NCBI RefSeq assembly: GCF_007830515.1
Contig: NZ_VLKT01000014.1
Span: forward strand, 79,155 to 143,154
Reading direction: 5' to 3'
Length of the DNA stretch: 64,000 nucleotides
Source: Mesorhizobium tianshanense
GTDB lineage: Bacteria > Pseudomonadota > Alphaproteobacteria > Rhizobiales > Rhizobiaceae
Part shown: positions 26,257-36,236 of the stretch, piece after piece
How the letters are laid out: every line of letters starts with the position of its first letter
Position numbering within the stretch: position 1 is the stretch's first letter
Translations under genes and position numbers: made by a program
The notes under the pieces: model-generated
What the model saw: the letters and a program-made list of their open reading frames with translations, nothing else
Told to the model about the DNA's origin: nothing
Database searches by the model: none

Positions 26257-28581
26257 ATGGCGAAGGCGGACGCGTGGGGCGCGGCCGGAGGGACGGCTTT
26301 TGAGCGGCGCGAGGCGGGAAGCGACGGTCTCGCCGGCAACGCGCGGCTCATCGCCGAACCCGCCTACCGACGGCTCCTGGCAGCCGAGCCATTGTTGCGC
26401 CGATCGATACCGGCGCTCATCATCATTTTCCTGCTCGTCATCGCAGCGCTGCGGTTCCTGTCGCTGATGAACGAGCGCGACGACGTGGAACGCGACGCCA
26501 AGGCTATCCTCTCGCTCGCGGCGGGCCAACTGGCCAGTTCGATTACCGCCGACGCGAACATGGCCTCAACGCCTGGCGCGACGCAGGACCTTTTGGAGGG
26601 TATCAGCCGTCAGGGCGGCATGGGCCGAAGCCACGTGCTTGCGGTCACCGACGGCGCGTTCAAGATCGTTGCCGTGACACCTCAATCGACACGTTGGGAG
26701 GGACGGTCGCTCGACGCCATCGCCCAGGGCGGTCAACCGCTGTTCATGTTCGGCGACCGCGCCGGCGTCATGGAGGTCAGCATCGGCGGCCAGGACTGGT
26801 ATGCGGCGGTAAGCCTGACAAATGGAAGGAACGGCGCTGCCGCGGCGCTCGTCCCGCGGGAAGCGGTCTTCGACACGTGGCGCAAGACCGTTTCGCTCAA
26901 CGTCACCCTGTTCGTGCTGACAGCCGGCGTGCTGATCATCATCCTTTATGCCTATTTCGGCCAGGCGGCGCGCGCTCAGGCCGCCGACCGCATTTATCTC
27001 GAAGCGCACCAGCGCATCGACATGGCGCTGGTGCGCGGCCGCTGCGGCCTGTGGGACTGGGACATGGTGCGCGGCAAGATGTACTGGTCGCGCTCGATGT
27101 ACGACATGCTGGGCTATGAACCCTGCGACACGATGCTGTCGTTCGGCGAGGTCGACGAGATCATCCATCCCGAGGACGGCGACCTGTTCCAGCTCGCCAA
27201 CAGGATCGTCGCACGCGAGATCGATCACATCGACCAGGTGTTCCGGATGCGCCATGCCGACGGACAATGGGTGTGGATGCGCGCGAGGGCACAGGTGATC
27301 GATCCGGAAGCGCCGGAGATCCAACTGATCGGCATCGCCGTCGATGTCACCGAGCAACGGCACCTGGCGTTGCGCTCCGAGGCCGCGGATCTTCGGCTGC
27401 GAACCGCCATCGAAAACATCAACGAATCCTTCGTGCTCTGGGATTCCGCCCAGCGTCTGATCATGTGCAATTCCAAGTACCAGCAGGACAACGGCCTGCT
27501 GGATCGCGACGTGATGCCGGGTGCCTCGCGCGCCGTTCTGGAAGACCGCATGCTTGCCTTCGCCTCGGAGCGCCGGCTTGCCAACACCAACGGGCAGCAA
27601 GGCGGCGTGACCTTCGAGCGGCAGCTTGCCGATGGCCGCTGGCTGCAGGTGAACGAGTTGCGGACCAGGGATGGCGGCACCGTCTCGGTGGGCTCCGACA
27701 TCACCCAGATCAAGCTGCACCAGGAGAAGCTGGTCGACAGCGAGCGCCGGCTGATGGCGACGATCCACGACCTCAGCCTTGCCCGCCGGGCGGAGGAAGA
27801 ACGGTCGCGCGAACTGGTCGAGCTCAACCGTAAATACATGAAGGAAACCGAGCGCGCCGAGGCCGCGAACCGGGCCAAGTCCGAGTTCCTAGCCAACATG
27901 TCGCATGAACTGCGCACGCCGCTCAACGCGATCATCGGCTTCTCGGAGCTGATGGAACAGGCTCTGTTCGGGCCTTTGGGGTCGCCACGCTACGAGGAAT
28001 ACGCCACCGATATCAATGGCAGCGGCAAATATCTTCTGGGCGTCATCAACGACATCCTCGATATGTCGAAGATCGAGGCCGGCCAGTTCTCGATGTACCA
28101 GGAAGAAATCGATCTCTGCCCGCTGATCAGGGAAACAGTGCGCGTCATCTCGCTGCAGGCAGCGGAAAAGTCGATCACCGTCGAAACACGCATCCCCGAT
28201 TCACTGACGCTGTTCGCTGACCGCCGGGCGATCAAGCAGATCGTTATCAATCTTCTGTCGAATGCAGTGAAATTCACCGGCCAGGGCGGCCGAATTGCGG
28301 TAAGGGCCCGCAATACGTCCAGCGCTCTGGTCCTGACGATCGAAGACAATGGCTGCGGCATTCCGAAGGAGGCGCTGAGCAAGCTCGGGCGGCCGTTCGA
28401 ACAGGTGCAGAACCAGTTTTCCAAGAGCCATACCGGTTCCGGCCTTGGCCTTGCCATCTCACGCTCGTTGGCCGAGCTTCAGGGCGGCGCCTTGAAGATC
28501 CGCTCCACCGAAGGCGCCGGCACGATCGTGTCGGTGCGCATTCCGATCAAGAAGCCGACGCCGGTGAAGGCTGCCGCTTAG
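26257..28581 (+). CDS. PAS-domain sensor histidine kinase of PleC/DivJ/PdhS type
   Basis: A 774-residue inner-membrane kinase. Hydrophobic helices near residues 45-70 and 210-235 flank a periplasmic sensor region. At least two PAS domains follow (MALVRGRCGLWDWDMVRGKM and IENINESFVLWDSAQRLIMC), then a HisKA box FLANMSHELRTPLNAIIGFS with the phospho-His near residue 550, and an ATPase domain with NLLSNAVKFT, DNGCGIP and GSGLGLAISRSLAELQGG. The HisKA surface sequence (FGPLG...EYATDINGSG) is that of kinases acting on the cell-cycle regulator DivK. In S. meliloti the kinase CbrA has this style; orthology is not proven here. GGGGAGAG precedes the ATG. Confidence 0.9.
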   Translation: MAKADAWGAAGGTAFERREAGSDGLAGNARLIAEPAYRRLLAAEPLLRRSIPALIIIFLLVIAALRFLSLMNERDDVERDAKAILSLAAGQLASSITADANMASTPGATQDLLEGISRQGGMGRSHVLAVTDGAFKIVAVTPQSTRWEGRSLDAIAQGGQPLFMFGDRAGVMEVSIGGQDWYAAVSLTNGRNGAAAALVPREAVFDTWRKTVSLNVTLFVLTAGVLIIILYAYFGQAARAQAADRIYLEAHQRIDMALVRGRCGLWDWDMVRGKMYWSRSMYDMLGYEPCDTMLSFGEVDEIIHPEDGDLFQLANRIVAREIDHIDQVFRMRHADGQWVWMRARAQVIDPEAPEIQLIGIAVDVTEQRHLALRSEAADLRLRTAIENINESFVLWDSAQRLIMCNSKYQQDNGLLDRDVMPGASRAVLEDRMLAFASERRLANTNGQQGGVTFERQLADGRWLQVNELRTRDGGTVSVGSDITQIKLHQEKLVDSERRLMATIHDLSLARRAEEERSRELVELNRKYMKETERAEAANRAKSEFLANMSHELRTPLNAIIGFSELMEQALFGPLGSPRYEEYATDINGSGKYLLGVINDILDMSKIEAGQFSMYQEEIDLCPLIRETVRVISLQAAEKSITVETRIPDSLTLFADRRAIKQIVINLLSNAVKFTGQGGRIAVRARNTSSALVLTIEDNGCGIPKEALSKLGRPFEQVQNQFSKSHTGSGLGLAISRSLAELQGGALKIRSTEGAGTIVSVRIPIKKPTPVKAAA

Positions 28582-28614
28582 GGGCGCGAAGCAACTCGGT
28601 AGGCCAGGACGGAT

Positions 28615-28636
28615 TCCGGCGGCACACGCCGCCGGA
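28615..28636. terminator. Hairpin between convergent histidine kinase and glnE
   Basis: Perfect 9-bp inverted repeat TCCGGCGGC-acac-GCCGCCGGA in the 85 bases between two convergent genes. It is GC-rich and lacks a U tract, so it may only block read-through or 3' decay. Confidence 0.5.
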
Positions 28637-28666
28637 GCTGTCACGAATTTACTGCATGTTGCGCCT

Positions 28667-31624
28667 TCATGGCCGCTTCGCACGAAGCAAAAGGTCGAAA
28701 TCCGTTCTGACCTTTTGCGACGTCTCCTTGAGGTGCGCTTCCAGCACACCGAAATCCGGCAGGTCGGTGACCGCCAGAAGCAGATCCGAAAGCCCCGGCG
28801 GGACGTCGCCCCGCTCGAATACGCCGGTGAGGCAGAGCCGCGTCATCTGGGTCAGCGCCAGATAGAGTGCATAGGCAGCGCAAAGTTCCTGCCTGACCTG
28901 TGTATCGGCGAAATCCGGCGACAGCCGCGACAGGATCTCCGCTGTCCCGGTGACCCGGCGGCCTGCTTCGACCTTCCCCGTGATTACCGCCACCTGCGCG
29001 ATGAATTCCAGGTCGATGAGACCGCCCGGAATCAGCTTGATGTCCCAGAGATCACGCGGCGGCTTCTCCTTCTCGATCATCGCGCGCATCTCGAACGCCT
29101 CGGCCATCACCTTGGCGCTGTCGCGCGGCAGGGCAAGCACCGCCGCCACCTCAGTTTCGACCTCGGCGCATAGCGCTTGATCGCCGCCAATCGCGCGAGC
29201 CCTGGACAGCGCCATATGCTCCCATGTCCAGGCGTCCCGGCGCTGATACTTCCTGAAGGCGTCGACATGGGTGGCCACCGGCCCCTTGTTGCCGGACGGC
29301 CGCAGGCGAAGGTCGAGCTCGTAGAGAACGCCTTCGGCCGTAGGCGCCGACACGGCTGATATCAGCCGCTGCGTCATCCTGGAGTAATAGTGGGATGGGG
29401 CGAGCGGCTTGTCGCCGTCCGACTCTTCGGCATCGATGTCGTGATCATAGAGCAGGATGAGGTCGACGTCGGAGCCAGCCGTCAGTTCGCGGCTGCCGAG
29501 CTTGCCCATGCCGAGCAGCGCAACCCTGCCGCCGATGCGGCCGTGGCGCGCCGAGAACTCGGCGACGACCGCCTGCAGCGCCGCATCGATGGTCAGATCG
29601 GCCAGATCGGAAAAGGCACGGCCGGCGCGGGCCGGATCGATTGAGCCGGCAAGCAGCCTGACGCCGATCAGAAATTTTTGCTCGGACGCAAAGATGCGCA
29701 AGCGGTCGAGCACGTCCTCATAGGCCCTGTCGCCTTCAAGGAAGGCGGCGAGACGCGCCGACAGATAGGCGCGGTCGGGAAGTTCGGTCAAAAGGGCCGG
29801 GTCAAGCAGGCCATCGAAGACGTGTGGCCGGCGCGTGATGATGGCGGCCAGCCGGGGGGCCGCGCCCATGATCGTCGCCAGCAGCTTCAGCAGAGCTGGA
29901 TTGGACTGGAGCAGCGAGAACAGCTGGATGCCCGCGGGCAGACCGGCGAGGAACTCGTCGAAGCGTATCAGCGCCTCGTCCGCCCGGCGCGTCTGGCCGA
30001 AGGATTGCAGCAATGCCGGCGTCAATTCGGTCAACCGCTCGCGCGCCTCTGCCGACTGGGTGACGCGATAACGGCCGAAATGCCAGCCGCGGATGACGCG
30101 GCAGATGTCGCTCGCTCGCTGGAAGCCGAGGCCCTGCAAGGTCTGCAACGTATCGGGATCATCGATATCGCCGGTAAACACCAGATTGCCGAGGCCCGCC
30201 GAAAGCTCGGGCGCGGTTTCGAAAAGAGCCGCGTAATGGCGTTCGACCTGATGTAGCGCGGCGCGGAACGCCTCGGCAAAGGTCGCCGCATCGGCAAAAC
30301 CCAGCATGCGAGCTATGCGTTCGAGCCCTTCGTCATCTTCGGGCAGTACATGGATCTGCTCGTCGGCGACCATCTGGACGGCATGTTCGACGCGGCGCAG
30401 GAACCAGTATTGCCGGGCGAGCGCATCGCGCGCGTCGGCCGTGATCCAGCCGCGTGCCGCTAGCTGGTCAAGCACCGGAACGGTCTCGCGGCCGCGCAAT
30501 TCGGGGAAGCGGCCGCCGGCGATGAGCTGCTGGGTCTGGACGAAAAATTCGATCTCGCGAATGCCGCCGCGGCCGAGCTTGACGTTGTGGCCCTTCACCG
30601 CGACCTCGCCATGGCCCTTGTGGGCGTGGATCTGGCGCTTGATCGAATGAACGTCGGCAATCGCCGCGTAGTCCATATATTTGCGCCAGATATAGGGCTG
30701 GAGCTCCTTCAGGAACACAGCACCGGCCGCGAGATCGCCGGCCACCGGACGCGCCTTGATCATGGCGGCGCGCTCCCAGTTCTGGCCGCGCGCCTCGTAG
30801 TAGTTGAGCGCGGCCTCGACCGGGATCGCCAGCGGCGTCGAACCGGGATCGGGACGAAGCCTGAGATCGGTGCGGAAAACATAGCCGTGTTCGGTGCGGT
30901 CCTGGAGAATGCGGGCCAGCCGGCGCGTCAGGCGCGAAAACAGCTCCGTCGCATCGAGCGGATCAACGACGGCGGGGGCTTGCGGATCGAAGAAAACGAC
31001 AAGGTCGATGTCAGAGGAAAAGTTCAGCTCATGCGCGCCAAGCTTGCCCATGCCGAGCAGGATCCAGCCCGACTGGCGCGCCGGATCCTCGGGGTCCGGC
31101 AGTTTGAGTTTGCCTTGCCCATGCGCGTCGCGAAGCAGGAAGTCGACTGCAGCGCGGATGCAGTTCTCGGCAAGATCGCTCAGCCGCCGTACCGTGACGG
31201 CGGTCTCAGCCTCGCCTGCAAGGTCGGCCAGCGCGATCAGGACATGCGCTTCCGCTTTCCACTGCCGCAACTCCATCATCAGGCTGCTTTCGGAGATGGC
31301 TTCGGCCCGTGCGGCCTTGTCGACCGCCGCGCCGATCGCAATCAGCCGGGCCTCGACGGTCTCATCGAAAAGCGCATCGAGGATCCGCGGGCGGCGACGC
31401 ATTGTGTCGCGCAGGAATGGCGACAGGTCGAATATTGCAGCGAGGAAGTCCTGGACAACGCCCTTGTCGGCCAGGAATTTCGCCAACCGGGTAAGCCCCT
31501 CTTCCTGCGCGGCGGAAGCGATCTCCGACAATTCCCGCCGGGCTCGGCTCTGATCCAAAGGAAGGAGCTTTGCCTTTGGCTTCAAGAGCCAGTTGGTTTC
31601 GACCCGTTCCGCCTTCACCGCCAT
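28667..31624 (-). CDS. glnE: Bifunctional glutamine synthetase adenylyltransferase/adenylyl-removing enzyme
   Basis: A 985-residue enzyme that adenylylates and deadenylylates glutamine synthetase in response to nitrogen status through PII. Two nucleotidyltransferase domains are visible: LGMGKLGAHELNFSSDIDLV in the first half (adenylyl removal) and LGMGKLGSRELTAGSDVDLI in the second half (adenylylation), each followed by a helical GlnD-PII-uridylyltransferase-like region. Full length for the family. Its ATG overlaps the stop of the upstream histidine kinase gene (ATGA), so it is the last gene of the regulator-kinase-glnE unit, an order also found in other rhizobia. Confidence 0.96.
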   Translation of the reverse strand: MAVKAERVETNWLLKPKAKLLPLDQSRARRELSEIASAAQEEGLTRLAKFLADKGVVQDFLAAIFDLSPFLRDTMRRRPRILDALFDETVEARLIAIGAAVDKAARAEAISESSLMMELRQWKAEAHVLIALADLAGEAETAVTVRRLSDLAENCIRAAVDFLLRDAHGQGKLKLPDPEDPARQSGWILLGMGKLGAHELNFSSDIDLVVFFDPQAPAVVDPLDATELFSRLTRRLARILQDRTEHGYVFRTDLRLRPDPGSTPLAIPVEAALNYYEARGQNWERAAMIKARPVAGDLAAGAVFLKELQPYIWRKYMDYAAIADVHSIKRQIHAHKGHGEVAVKGHNVKLGRGGIREIEFFVQTQQLIAGGRFPELRGRETVPVLDQLAARGWITADARDALARQYWFLRRVEHAVQMVADEQIHVLPEDDEGLERIARMLGFADAATFAEAFRAALHQVERHYAALFETAPELSAGLGNLVFTGDIDDPDTLQTLQGLGFQRASDICRVIRGWHFGRYRVTQSAEARERLTELTPALLQSFGQTRRADEALIRFDEFLAGLPAGIQLFSLLQSNPALLKLLATIMGAAPRLAAIITRRPHVFDGLLDPALLTELPDRAYLSARLAAFLEGDRAYEDVLDRLRIFASEQKFLIGVRLLAGSIDPARAGRAFSDLADLTIDAALQAVVAEFSARHGRIGGRVALLGMGKLGSRELTAGSDVDLILLYDHDIDAEESDGDKPLAPSHYYSRMTQRLISAVSAPTAEGVLYELDLRLRPSGNKGPVATHVDAFRKYQRRDAWTWEHMALSRARAIGGDQALCAEVETEVAAVLALPRDSAKVMAEAFEMRAMIEKEKPPRDLWDIKLIPGGLIDLEFIAQVAVITGKVEAGRRVTGTAEILSRLSPDFADTQVRQELCAAYALYLALTQMTRLCLTGVFERGDVPPGLSDLLLAVTDLPDFGVLEAHLKETSQKVRTDFDLLLRAKRP

Positions 31625-33099
31625 CAGTGATCCTCCGGTTCGGGAAAACTCATGACCACGGACAATCCGGGATCGCCGGGCAGAAGATCAAGCCGCCCGC
31701 TGTGGAACTTCATGATCGCCTTAGCGAGGCTGAGACCCAGGCCGGAACCCGGCTGCGAACGGCTTTTTTCCAGCCGCACGAAACGTTCGGTCGCCCTGGC
31801 GCGGTCGGCATCGTCGGGAATGCCCTGGCCGTTGTCCGAGACGGAAAGCCTCACTTCCCTGCCAACGCGATCGAGCGCCACGCGCACCGTCGGCTCGGCC
31901 GTAGAGTCGGTTGAATATTTGATGGCGTTGTCGACGATGTTCGACAGCGCCTGGCCGATCAACTCGCGATTGCCTTCGACGACGAAGGCATCCTGCATCG
32001 AGGTCTCGAGTGTCACTCCCGCCTCCTCCGCTACCGGCTCGTAGAGCTCGACGACATCGCGCACCGACGCAGCCAGATCGACGCGGCTGGTGCTTTCGGA
32101 AGAATAGCCCGCTTCCAGCCTGGAGATCATCAGAATGGCGTTGAAGGTCTTTATCAACTGGTCGGACTCGGCGATGGTCCCCTCCAGCGCCTGCCGGTAG
32201 TCGGTGGTCTTCTGCTTGCCGGAAAGCGTCGCCTCGGCGCGGTTGCGCAGCCTGGTCAGCGGCGTCTTCAGATCGTGGGCGATGTTGTCGGAGACCTGCT
32301 TCAGCCCTTCGTTGAGCGTGGCGATCCTGGCCAGCATGGAATTGAGGTTTTCGGAGAGCCGGTCGAACTCGTCGCCTGCCCCGGTGACCGGCAGCCGGCC
32401 GGAAAGATCGCCGCCCATGATGCGGCGGCTGGCCTCCGACACCGAATCGATGCGCTTCAGCGCCGCGCGTCCGACAAAGAACCAGATCAGAAGCCCGCCA
32501 AGCCCCATCATGCCCAGCGCCAGCATCAGGGCGCGGCGGATGACGGCGCGGAACCGTTCCGGCTCGCCGAGGTCGCGACCGACCAGCATGATCATCTGGT
32601 TCGGCAGGCGCAACACCAGTGCAATGGCGTTATGGCCCTTCTCGCCTTCCACCTGCACTTCACTCTCGCTGGATTGCATTTCGTTCTGATCGGACGCCGG
32701 GTTGCGTTGCCGCTCGAGCTCGCCCTCGCCGAAGCGCCGGTAGGAGAACGGACGAGTGGTCCAGCCTTCGGTCTCGATCACCCCCGGCTCCAGGCTTTGC
32801 ACATTGCCGGTCAGGATCTGGCCATTGGTGTCAGCGATCAGATAGAGATTGGCGCCGGGCTGGCGCGAGCGGGCCTCGACCACACGCACCAGGACCGGCA
32901 GGCCGCCGCGCTGATAGGCCCGGGCAAGGCCGAGCACTTCGTCGTTGATGGTCTCCTGCGTCTGCGCGGTCAGCATGCGCGCCGACAGCGAGGTCATGTA
33001 GAAGACGAGCAGCACCGCGCAGATGGCGAACAGCAGGAAATAAAGCGCCGAAAGCCGCGCTGCCGTCGTCCTCATGATGGCCGGCACCGAAAGAGCCAT
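31624..33099 (-). CDS. Two-component sensor histidine kinase (EnvZ/PhoQ-like layout)
   Basis: A 491-residue membrane kinase. One helix near the N-terminus (ALYFLLFAICAVLLVFYMTS) and a second after residue 180 (LALGMMGLGGLLIWFFVGRA) bracket a periplasmic sensor domain. A HAMP domain (LKRIDSVSEASRRIMGGDLS) is followed by the H box QVSDNIAHDLKTPLTRLRNR and an ATPase domain with NIVDNAIKYS, DNGQGIPDD and GSGLGLSLAKAI. The ATG at 33099 lies one base after the stop of its response regulator; its own stop overlaps the glnE start. Signal unknown; the neighbouring degP suggests envelope stress. Confidence 0.92.
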   Translation of the reverse strand: MALSVPAIMRTTAARLSALYFLLFAICAVLLVFYMTSLSARMLTAQTQETINDEVLGLARAYQRGGLPVLVRVVEARSRQPGANLYLIADTNGQILTGNVQSLEPGVIETEGWTTRPFSYRRFGEGELERQRNPASDQNEMQSSESEVQVEGEKGHNAIALVLRLPNQMIMLVGRDLGEPERFRAVIRRALMLALGMMGLGGLLIWFFVGRAALKRIDSVSEASRRIMGGDLSGRLPVTGAGDEFDRLSENLNSMLARIATLNEGLKQVSDNIAHDLKTPLTRLRNRAEATLSGKQKTTDYRQALEGTIAESDQLIKTFNAILMISRLEAGYSSESTSRVDLAASVRDVVELYEPVAEEAGVTLETSMQDAFVVEGNRELIGQALSNIVDNAIKYSTDSTAEPTVRVALDRVGREVRLSVSDNGQGIPDDADRARATERFVRLEKSRSQPGSGLGLSLAKAIMKFHSGRLDLLPGDPGLSVVMSFPEPEDH

Positions 33100-33100
33100 G

Positions 33101-33775
33101 CTACCCGCTCTTGAGCATATAGCCGGCGCCGCGAACCGTATGCAGGATCGGCTTGTCGAAGCCCTTCTCGATCTTGCCGCGCAGCCGCGAGACGTGAACG
33201 TCGATGACGTTGGTCTGCGGATCGAAGTGGTAGTCCCAGACATTTTCCAGCAGCATGGTGCGCGTCACCACCTGGCCGGCATGGCGCATCAGAAATTCGA
33301 GCAGGCGGAACTCGCGCGGCTGCAGTGTGATCTCGCGCCCCGCGCGCCGCACCGAATGGGAGAGCCTGTCGAGTTCGAGATCGCCGACCCGGTAGACGGT
33401 TTCGGCTTCCCTGGCGCTGGCGCGGCGGTTCAGCACCTCGACGCGGGCCAAGAGCTCGGAGAAGGCATAGGGCTTGGTCAGATAATCGTCGCCACCGGCG
33501 CGCAAGCCGGTGACCCGGTCGTCGACTTCGCCGAGCGCCGAAAGGATCAGCACCGGCGTCGTGTTGCCCCTGGAGCGCAGACCGGCGATGACCGACAGGC
33601 CATCGCGGCGCGGCAACATGCGGTCGACGACCATCACATCATAATCGCCGGCATCGGCGAGTGCGAAGCCGGTTTCGCCGTCGCCGGCGACATGCGCGGT
33701 GTGGCCAGCCTCGGTGAAGGCTTTCTGGAGGTAATCGGCCGCTTCGCGATCGTCTTCTATGACGAGAATCTTCAT
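33101..33775 (-). CDS. OmpR-family response regulator
   Basis: A 224-residue regulator with receiver domain (MKILVIEDDREAADYLQKAF, phospho-acceptor Asp in DVMVVDRMLPRRDG, Lys in LTKPYAF) and an OmpR-type winged helix ending in TNVIDVHVSRLRGKIEKGFD and TVRGAGYMLKSG. The start at 33775 is the ATG of the receiver domain. It is paired with the kinase gene one base downstream. It lies behind degP on the same strand, separated by 326 bases with a repeat and a strong hairpin, so it probably has its own promoter. Confidence 0.93.
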   Translation of the reverse strand: MKILVIEDDREAADYLQKAFTEAGHTAHVAGDGETGFALADAGDYDVMVVDRMLPRRDGLSVIAGLRSRGNTTPVLILSALGEVDDRVTGLRAGGDDYLTKPYAFSELLARVEVLNRRASAREAETVYRVGDLELDRLSHSVRRAGREITLQPREFRLLEFLMRHAGQVVTRTMLLENVWDYHFDPQTNVIDVHVSRLRGKIEKGFDKPILHTVRGAGYMLKSG

Positions 33776-33880
33776 GGAGCCGTTATACGCGATTTCGCTG
33801 GAAGATTGAGTGGCCGGCATATGCATCGTGGCCTTCACCAGGGCGTATCGCGAACGAAGTGATTCAAGGATACGCGATAA

Positions 33881-33960
33881 GTCTTTGTTTTAGCATAGCG
33901 CCCAAAGCCGGAGGGCACCCTCGGGTCAAAGCCTAAGGACAAGCTTTTGAGCGACATGCT
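33881..33960 (+). repeat. Dispersed palindromic element, interrupted copy
   Basis: It has the same leader GTCTTTGTTT, then arm AGCATAGCG (33892-33900) facing CGACATGCT (33952-33960), with seven of nine positions complementary. Inner CCCAAAGC (33901-33908) faces GCTTTTG (33943-33949). The loop is enlarged to about 34 bases and contains its own GAGGG/CCCTC pairing. It looks like a copy that gained sequence in the loop. Confidence 0.6.
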
Positions 33961-33968
33961 CTGGTTGA

Positions 33969-34001
33969 CGCGGCAGCGGGCGATGGGAGCCCGCTGCCGC
34001 G
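33969..34001. terminator. Strong hairpin downstream of degP
   Basis: Perfect inverted repeat of 13 bp, CGCGGCAGCGGGC and its complement, around a 7-base loop. It lies about 100 bases past the degP stop on the minus strand. With no U tract it may be a Rho-type or processing hairpin that separates degP from the two-component genes. Confidence 0.55.
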
Positions 34002-34101
34002 GGAGCGGAACACGATGACTGACTAACGTGTTCCGGCCCCGTGCTTTCCCATGTGGCGGCCCGGGGGTGTTTGAAACCAACGCACCGAAAAGTCTGGGAC
34101 G

Positions 34102-35637
34102 TCAGCCCTTGGCGACAGGCAGCGCGACGAAGCGGTTGCTGTCGTCACGGCTGATCTGCATCAGCACCGCCTTGCGGCCGGATTTCACGGCGTCGGCCAT
34201 GGCCTTGGCGACGTCGTCGGTGCCATTCACTGCGGTCGAATTGACCGAGGTGATGATGTCGCCGGGCTGGATGCCGCGATCGGCGGCATCGCTGTCGGGG
34301 TCGACATCGGTTACCACCAGCCCCTTGCCATCGTCGGACCTGGTGACGGTGAGGCCGAGATCGGCCAGCGTATCGGCCGCCGGCGGAGCGGAAGGCTGCT
34401 GCTCGGCCGAGGCCTGCTTGTCGCTCGAGGGCAGCGTGCCGAGATCGACCTTGACAGTCTCACTCTTGCCGTTACGCCACAGCGTGACGTCGACCGGCTT
34501 GCCGGGCTGGTAGGAGCCGATCAGACGGGCGAGTTCCTTCGGCGAAGCGACATCCTTGCCGTCCACCTGAGTGATGACGTCACCGGCTGATATGCCGGCC
34601 TTTTGGCCGGGACCATCGTCCTGGGCGCTGGAAACGAGCGCACCCTTGTCGGACTTCAGCCCGAGCGATTCGGCGATTTCGGAGCTGACCGGCTGGATCT
34701 CGACGCCAAGCCAGCCACGCTGGACGGTGCCGTTCTTCATCAGATCCTGCACAACCTGCTCTGCCGTCGAGGCAGGAATGTCGAAGGCAATGCCGACGTT
34801 GCCACCGGACGGCGAGAAGATCGCGGTGTTGATGCCGACGACCTGGCCGTTGAGATTGAAGGTCGGGCCGCCCGAACTGCCTCGGTTCACCGAGGCATCG
34901 ATCTGGATAAAATCGTCATAGGGACCGGCGCCGATATCGCGGCCACGGGCCGAGACGATGCCGGCGGTGACCGTGCCGCCGAGGCCGAACGGATTGCCGA
35001 CGGCCACGACCCAGTCGCCGACGCGAACCTTGGAATCATCGGCGAAGTCGACATAGGTGAACTTGCCGTCGCCTTCGACCTTGAGCACGGCGAGATCGGT
35101 GCGCGGATCGGTGCCGACCAGCTTGGCGTCAAGTTCCTTGCCGTCATGCATCACCACCGTGAAGGACGAGCCTTCTCCGACGACGTGGTTGTTGGTGACG
35201 AGATAGCCGTCCTCGGAAATGAAGAAGCCGGATCCTTGCGCCACCGGCCGCGGCTGGCGGTTGTGGTCACGGCGTCCGAAACGCCGCATTCCATCCGGGC
35301 CGTCCTGATCGCCAAAACCGCGGAACTCCCTGAAGAAGCGGCGCAACTGCGGATCGTCGGGAGGATTGCCGAAGCCGTCGGGCAAACCGGAGCCGTCGTC
35401 GGCGGTCGATTCGATCTTGGCCTTGACACGGACACTGACGACCGACGGCGAAACGCGCTCGACCACGTCGGCGAAGCTCGGGACCTGCGGCGCCTCGACA
35501 CGCACGGCCTCCGCCAGGACTGGGACGGTGCCCGTGGCAACGGCGCCGAAACCGATCGCGCCGGCAATGGCCACTGAAGCGGCGGCAGCCATCAGGCGTT
35601 TGGGGGTGCGGCGATATGAATTGGGGGCAGTATTCAT
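34102..35637 (-). CDS. degP: Periplasmic serine protease of the DegP/DegQ (Do) family
   Basis: A 511-residue HtrA protease that degrades misfolded envelope proteins. A signal sequence or N-terminal anchor (LMAAAASVAIAGAIGFGAVA) is followed by a trypsin-like domain with the triad in TNNHVVGEGSS (His), DPRTDLAVLKV (Asp) and NRGSSGGPTFNLNGQ (Ser); the Ser motif is GSSGGP where GNSGGP is usual. Two PDZ domains follow (about residues 300-385 and 415-500). The linker before the His motif is rich in Gly and Asp. The ATG at 35637 has AAGAGGA upstream. It lies just after ccmH in the same direction, with 131 bases between. Confidence 0.95.
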   Translation of the reverse strand: MNTAPNSYRRTPKRLMAAAASVAIAGAIGFGAVATGTVPVLAEAVRVEAPQVPSFADVVERVSPSVVSVRVKAKIESTADDGSGLPDGFGNPPDDPQLRRFFREFRGFGDQDGPDGMRRFGRRDHNRQPRPVAQGSGFFISEDGYLVTNNHVVGEGSSFTVVMHDGKELDAKLVGTDPRTDLAVLKVEGDGKFTYVDFADDSKVRVGDWVVAVGNPFGLGGTVTAGIVSARGRDIGAGPYDDFIQIDASVNRGSSGGPTFNLNGQVVGINTAIFSPSGGNVGIAFDIPASTAEQVVQDLMKNGTVQRGWLGVEIQPVSSEIAESLGLKSDKGALVSSAQDDGPGQKAGISAGDVITQVDGKDVASPKELARLIGSYQPGKPVDVTLWRNGKSETVKVDLGTLPSSDKQASAEQQPSAPPAADTLADLGLTVTRSDDGKGLVVTDVDPDSDAADRGIQPGDIITSVNSTAVNGTDDVAKAMADAVKSGRKAVLMQISRDDSNRFVALPVAKG

Positions 35638-35768
35638 GGGTCTCGTATCCTCTTTCAAGGGATGCGCTTCAGTCGGCATCCTCGGCTAAGAGAAATAGAG
35701 AGGCGCACATTACGGCGCCATTTCCGGTGCATGAAACTTTGGTAATGTTTACGGGGCCGCCGCCGCTT

Positions 35769-36236
35769 TCAGTCCCGGTGTAAAATGGTGTCCAACTCCG
35801 CCTGCTCCTCGGCGGTCAACGCATTGGTTGCCGTCGCACGGCGCGACCGGGCAGCCAGAACGATGAAAATCCCGCCGGCAAGGAGCAGAAGGACTGGTGT
35901 CCCCCACAGCAACGCGTTGCGCAGACTGAAGCGAGGCTTCAACAGCACGAACTCGCCGTAGCGGGAAACGATATAGTCGATCACCTGCTGGTCGGTGTCG
36001 CCGGCGACGAGGCGCTGGCGCACCAGCACGCGCAGGTCGCGGGCAAGGTCTGCATCGGATTCGTCGATCGACTGGTTCTGGCAGACCATGCAGCGCAGTT
36101 CTTCCGAAAGCGTCCGCGCCCTCGCCTCTAGCGCCGGATCGGCCAGAACCTCGTCGGGCTTCACCGCAAGCGCGGTGCCGCAAAACAACAGCGTCAGCAG
36201 CAGGATCAGCGAGGCCAGCGAAAATCTTGCGGTCAT
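35769..36236 (-). CDS. ccmH: Cytochrome c maturation protein CcmH (CycL)
   Basis: A 155-residue periplasmic thiol-disulfide protein, anchored by one C-terminal helix ([20 protein letters not shown]), that helps reduce apocytochrome c for haem attachment. The signal peptide is [20 protein letters not shown], and the redox motif is [14 protein letters not shown] (the LRCxxCQ signature). The start at 36236 overlaps the ccmF stop (ATGA). It corresponds to rhizobial CycL, the last gene of cycHJKL. Confidence 0.96.
   Translation of the reverse strand: MTARFSLASLILLLTLLFCGTALAVKPDEVLADPALEARARTLSEELRCMVCQNQSIDESDADLARDLRVLVRQRLVAGDTDQQVIDYIVSRYGEFVLLKPRFSLRNALLWGTPVLLLLAGGIFIVLAARSRRATATNALTAEEQAELDTILHRD

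Larger units (their letters stand above)
33776..34101. other. Intergenic region between degP and the response regulator
   Basis: 326 bases without a supported gene. They hold an interrupted copy of the palindromic element (33881-33960) and a 13-bp perfect hairpin (33969-34001). The remainder would contain the promoter of the minus-strand response regulator gene; I see no clear consensus. Confidence 0.6.
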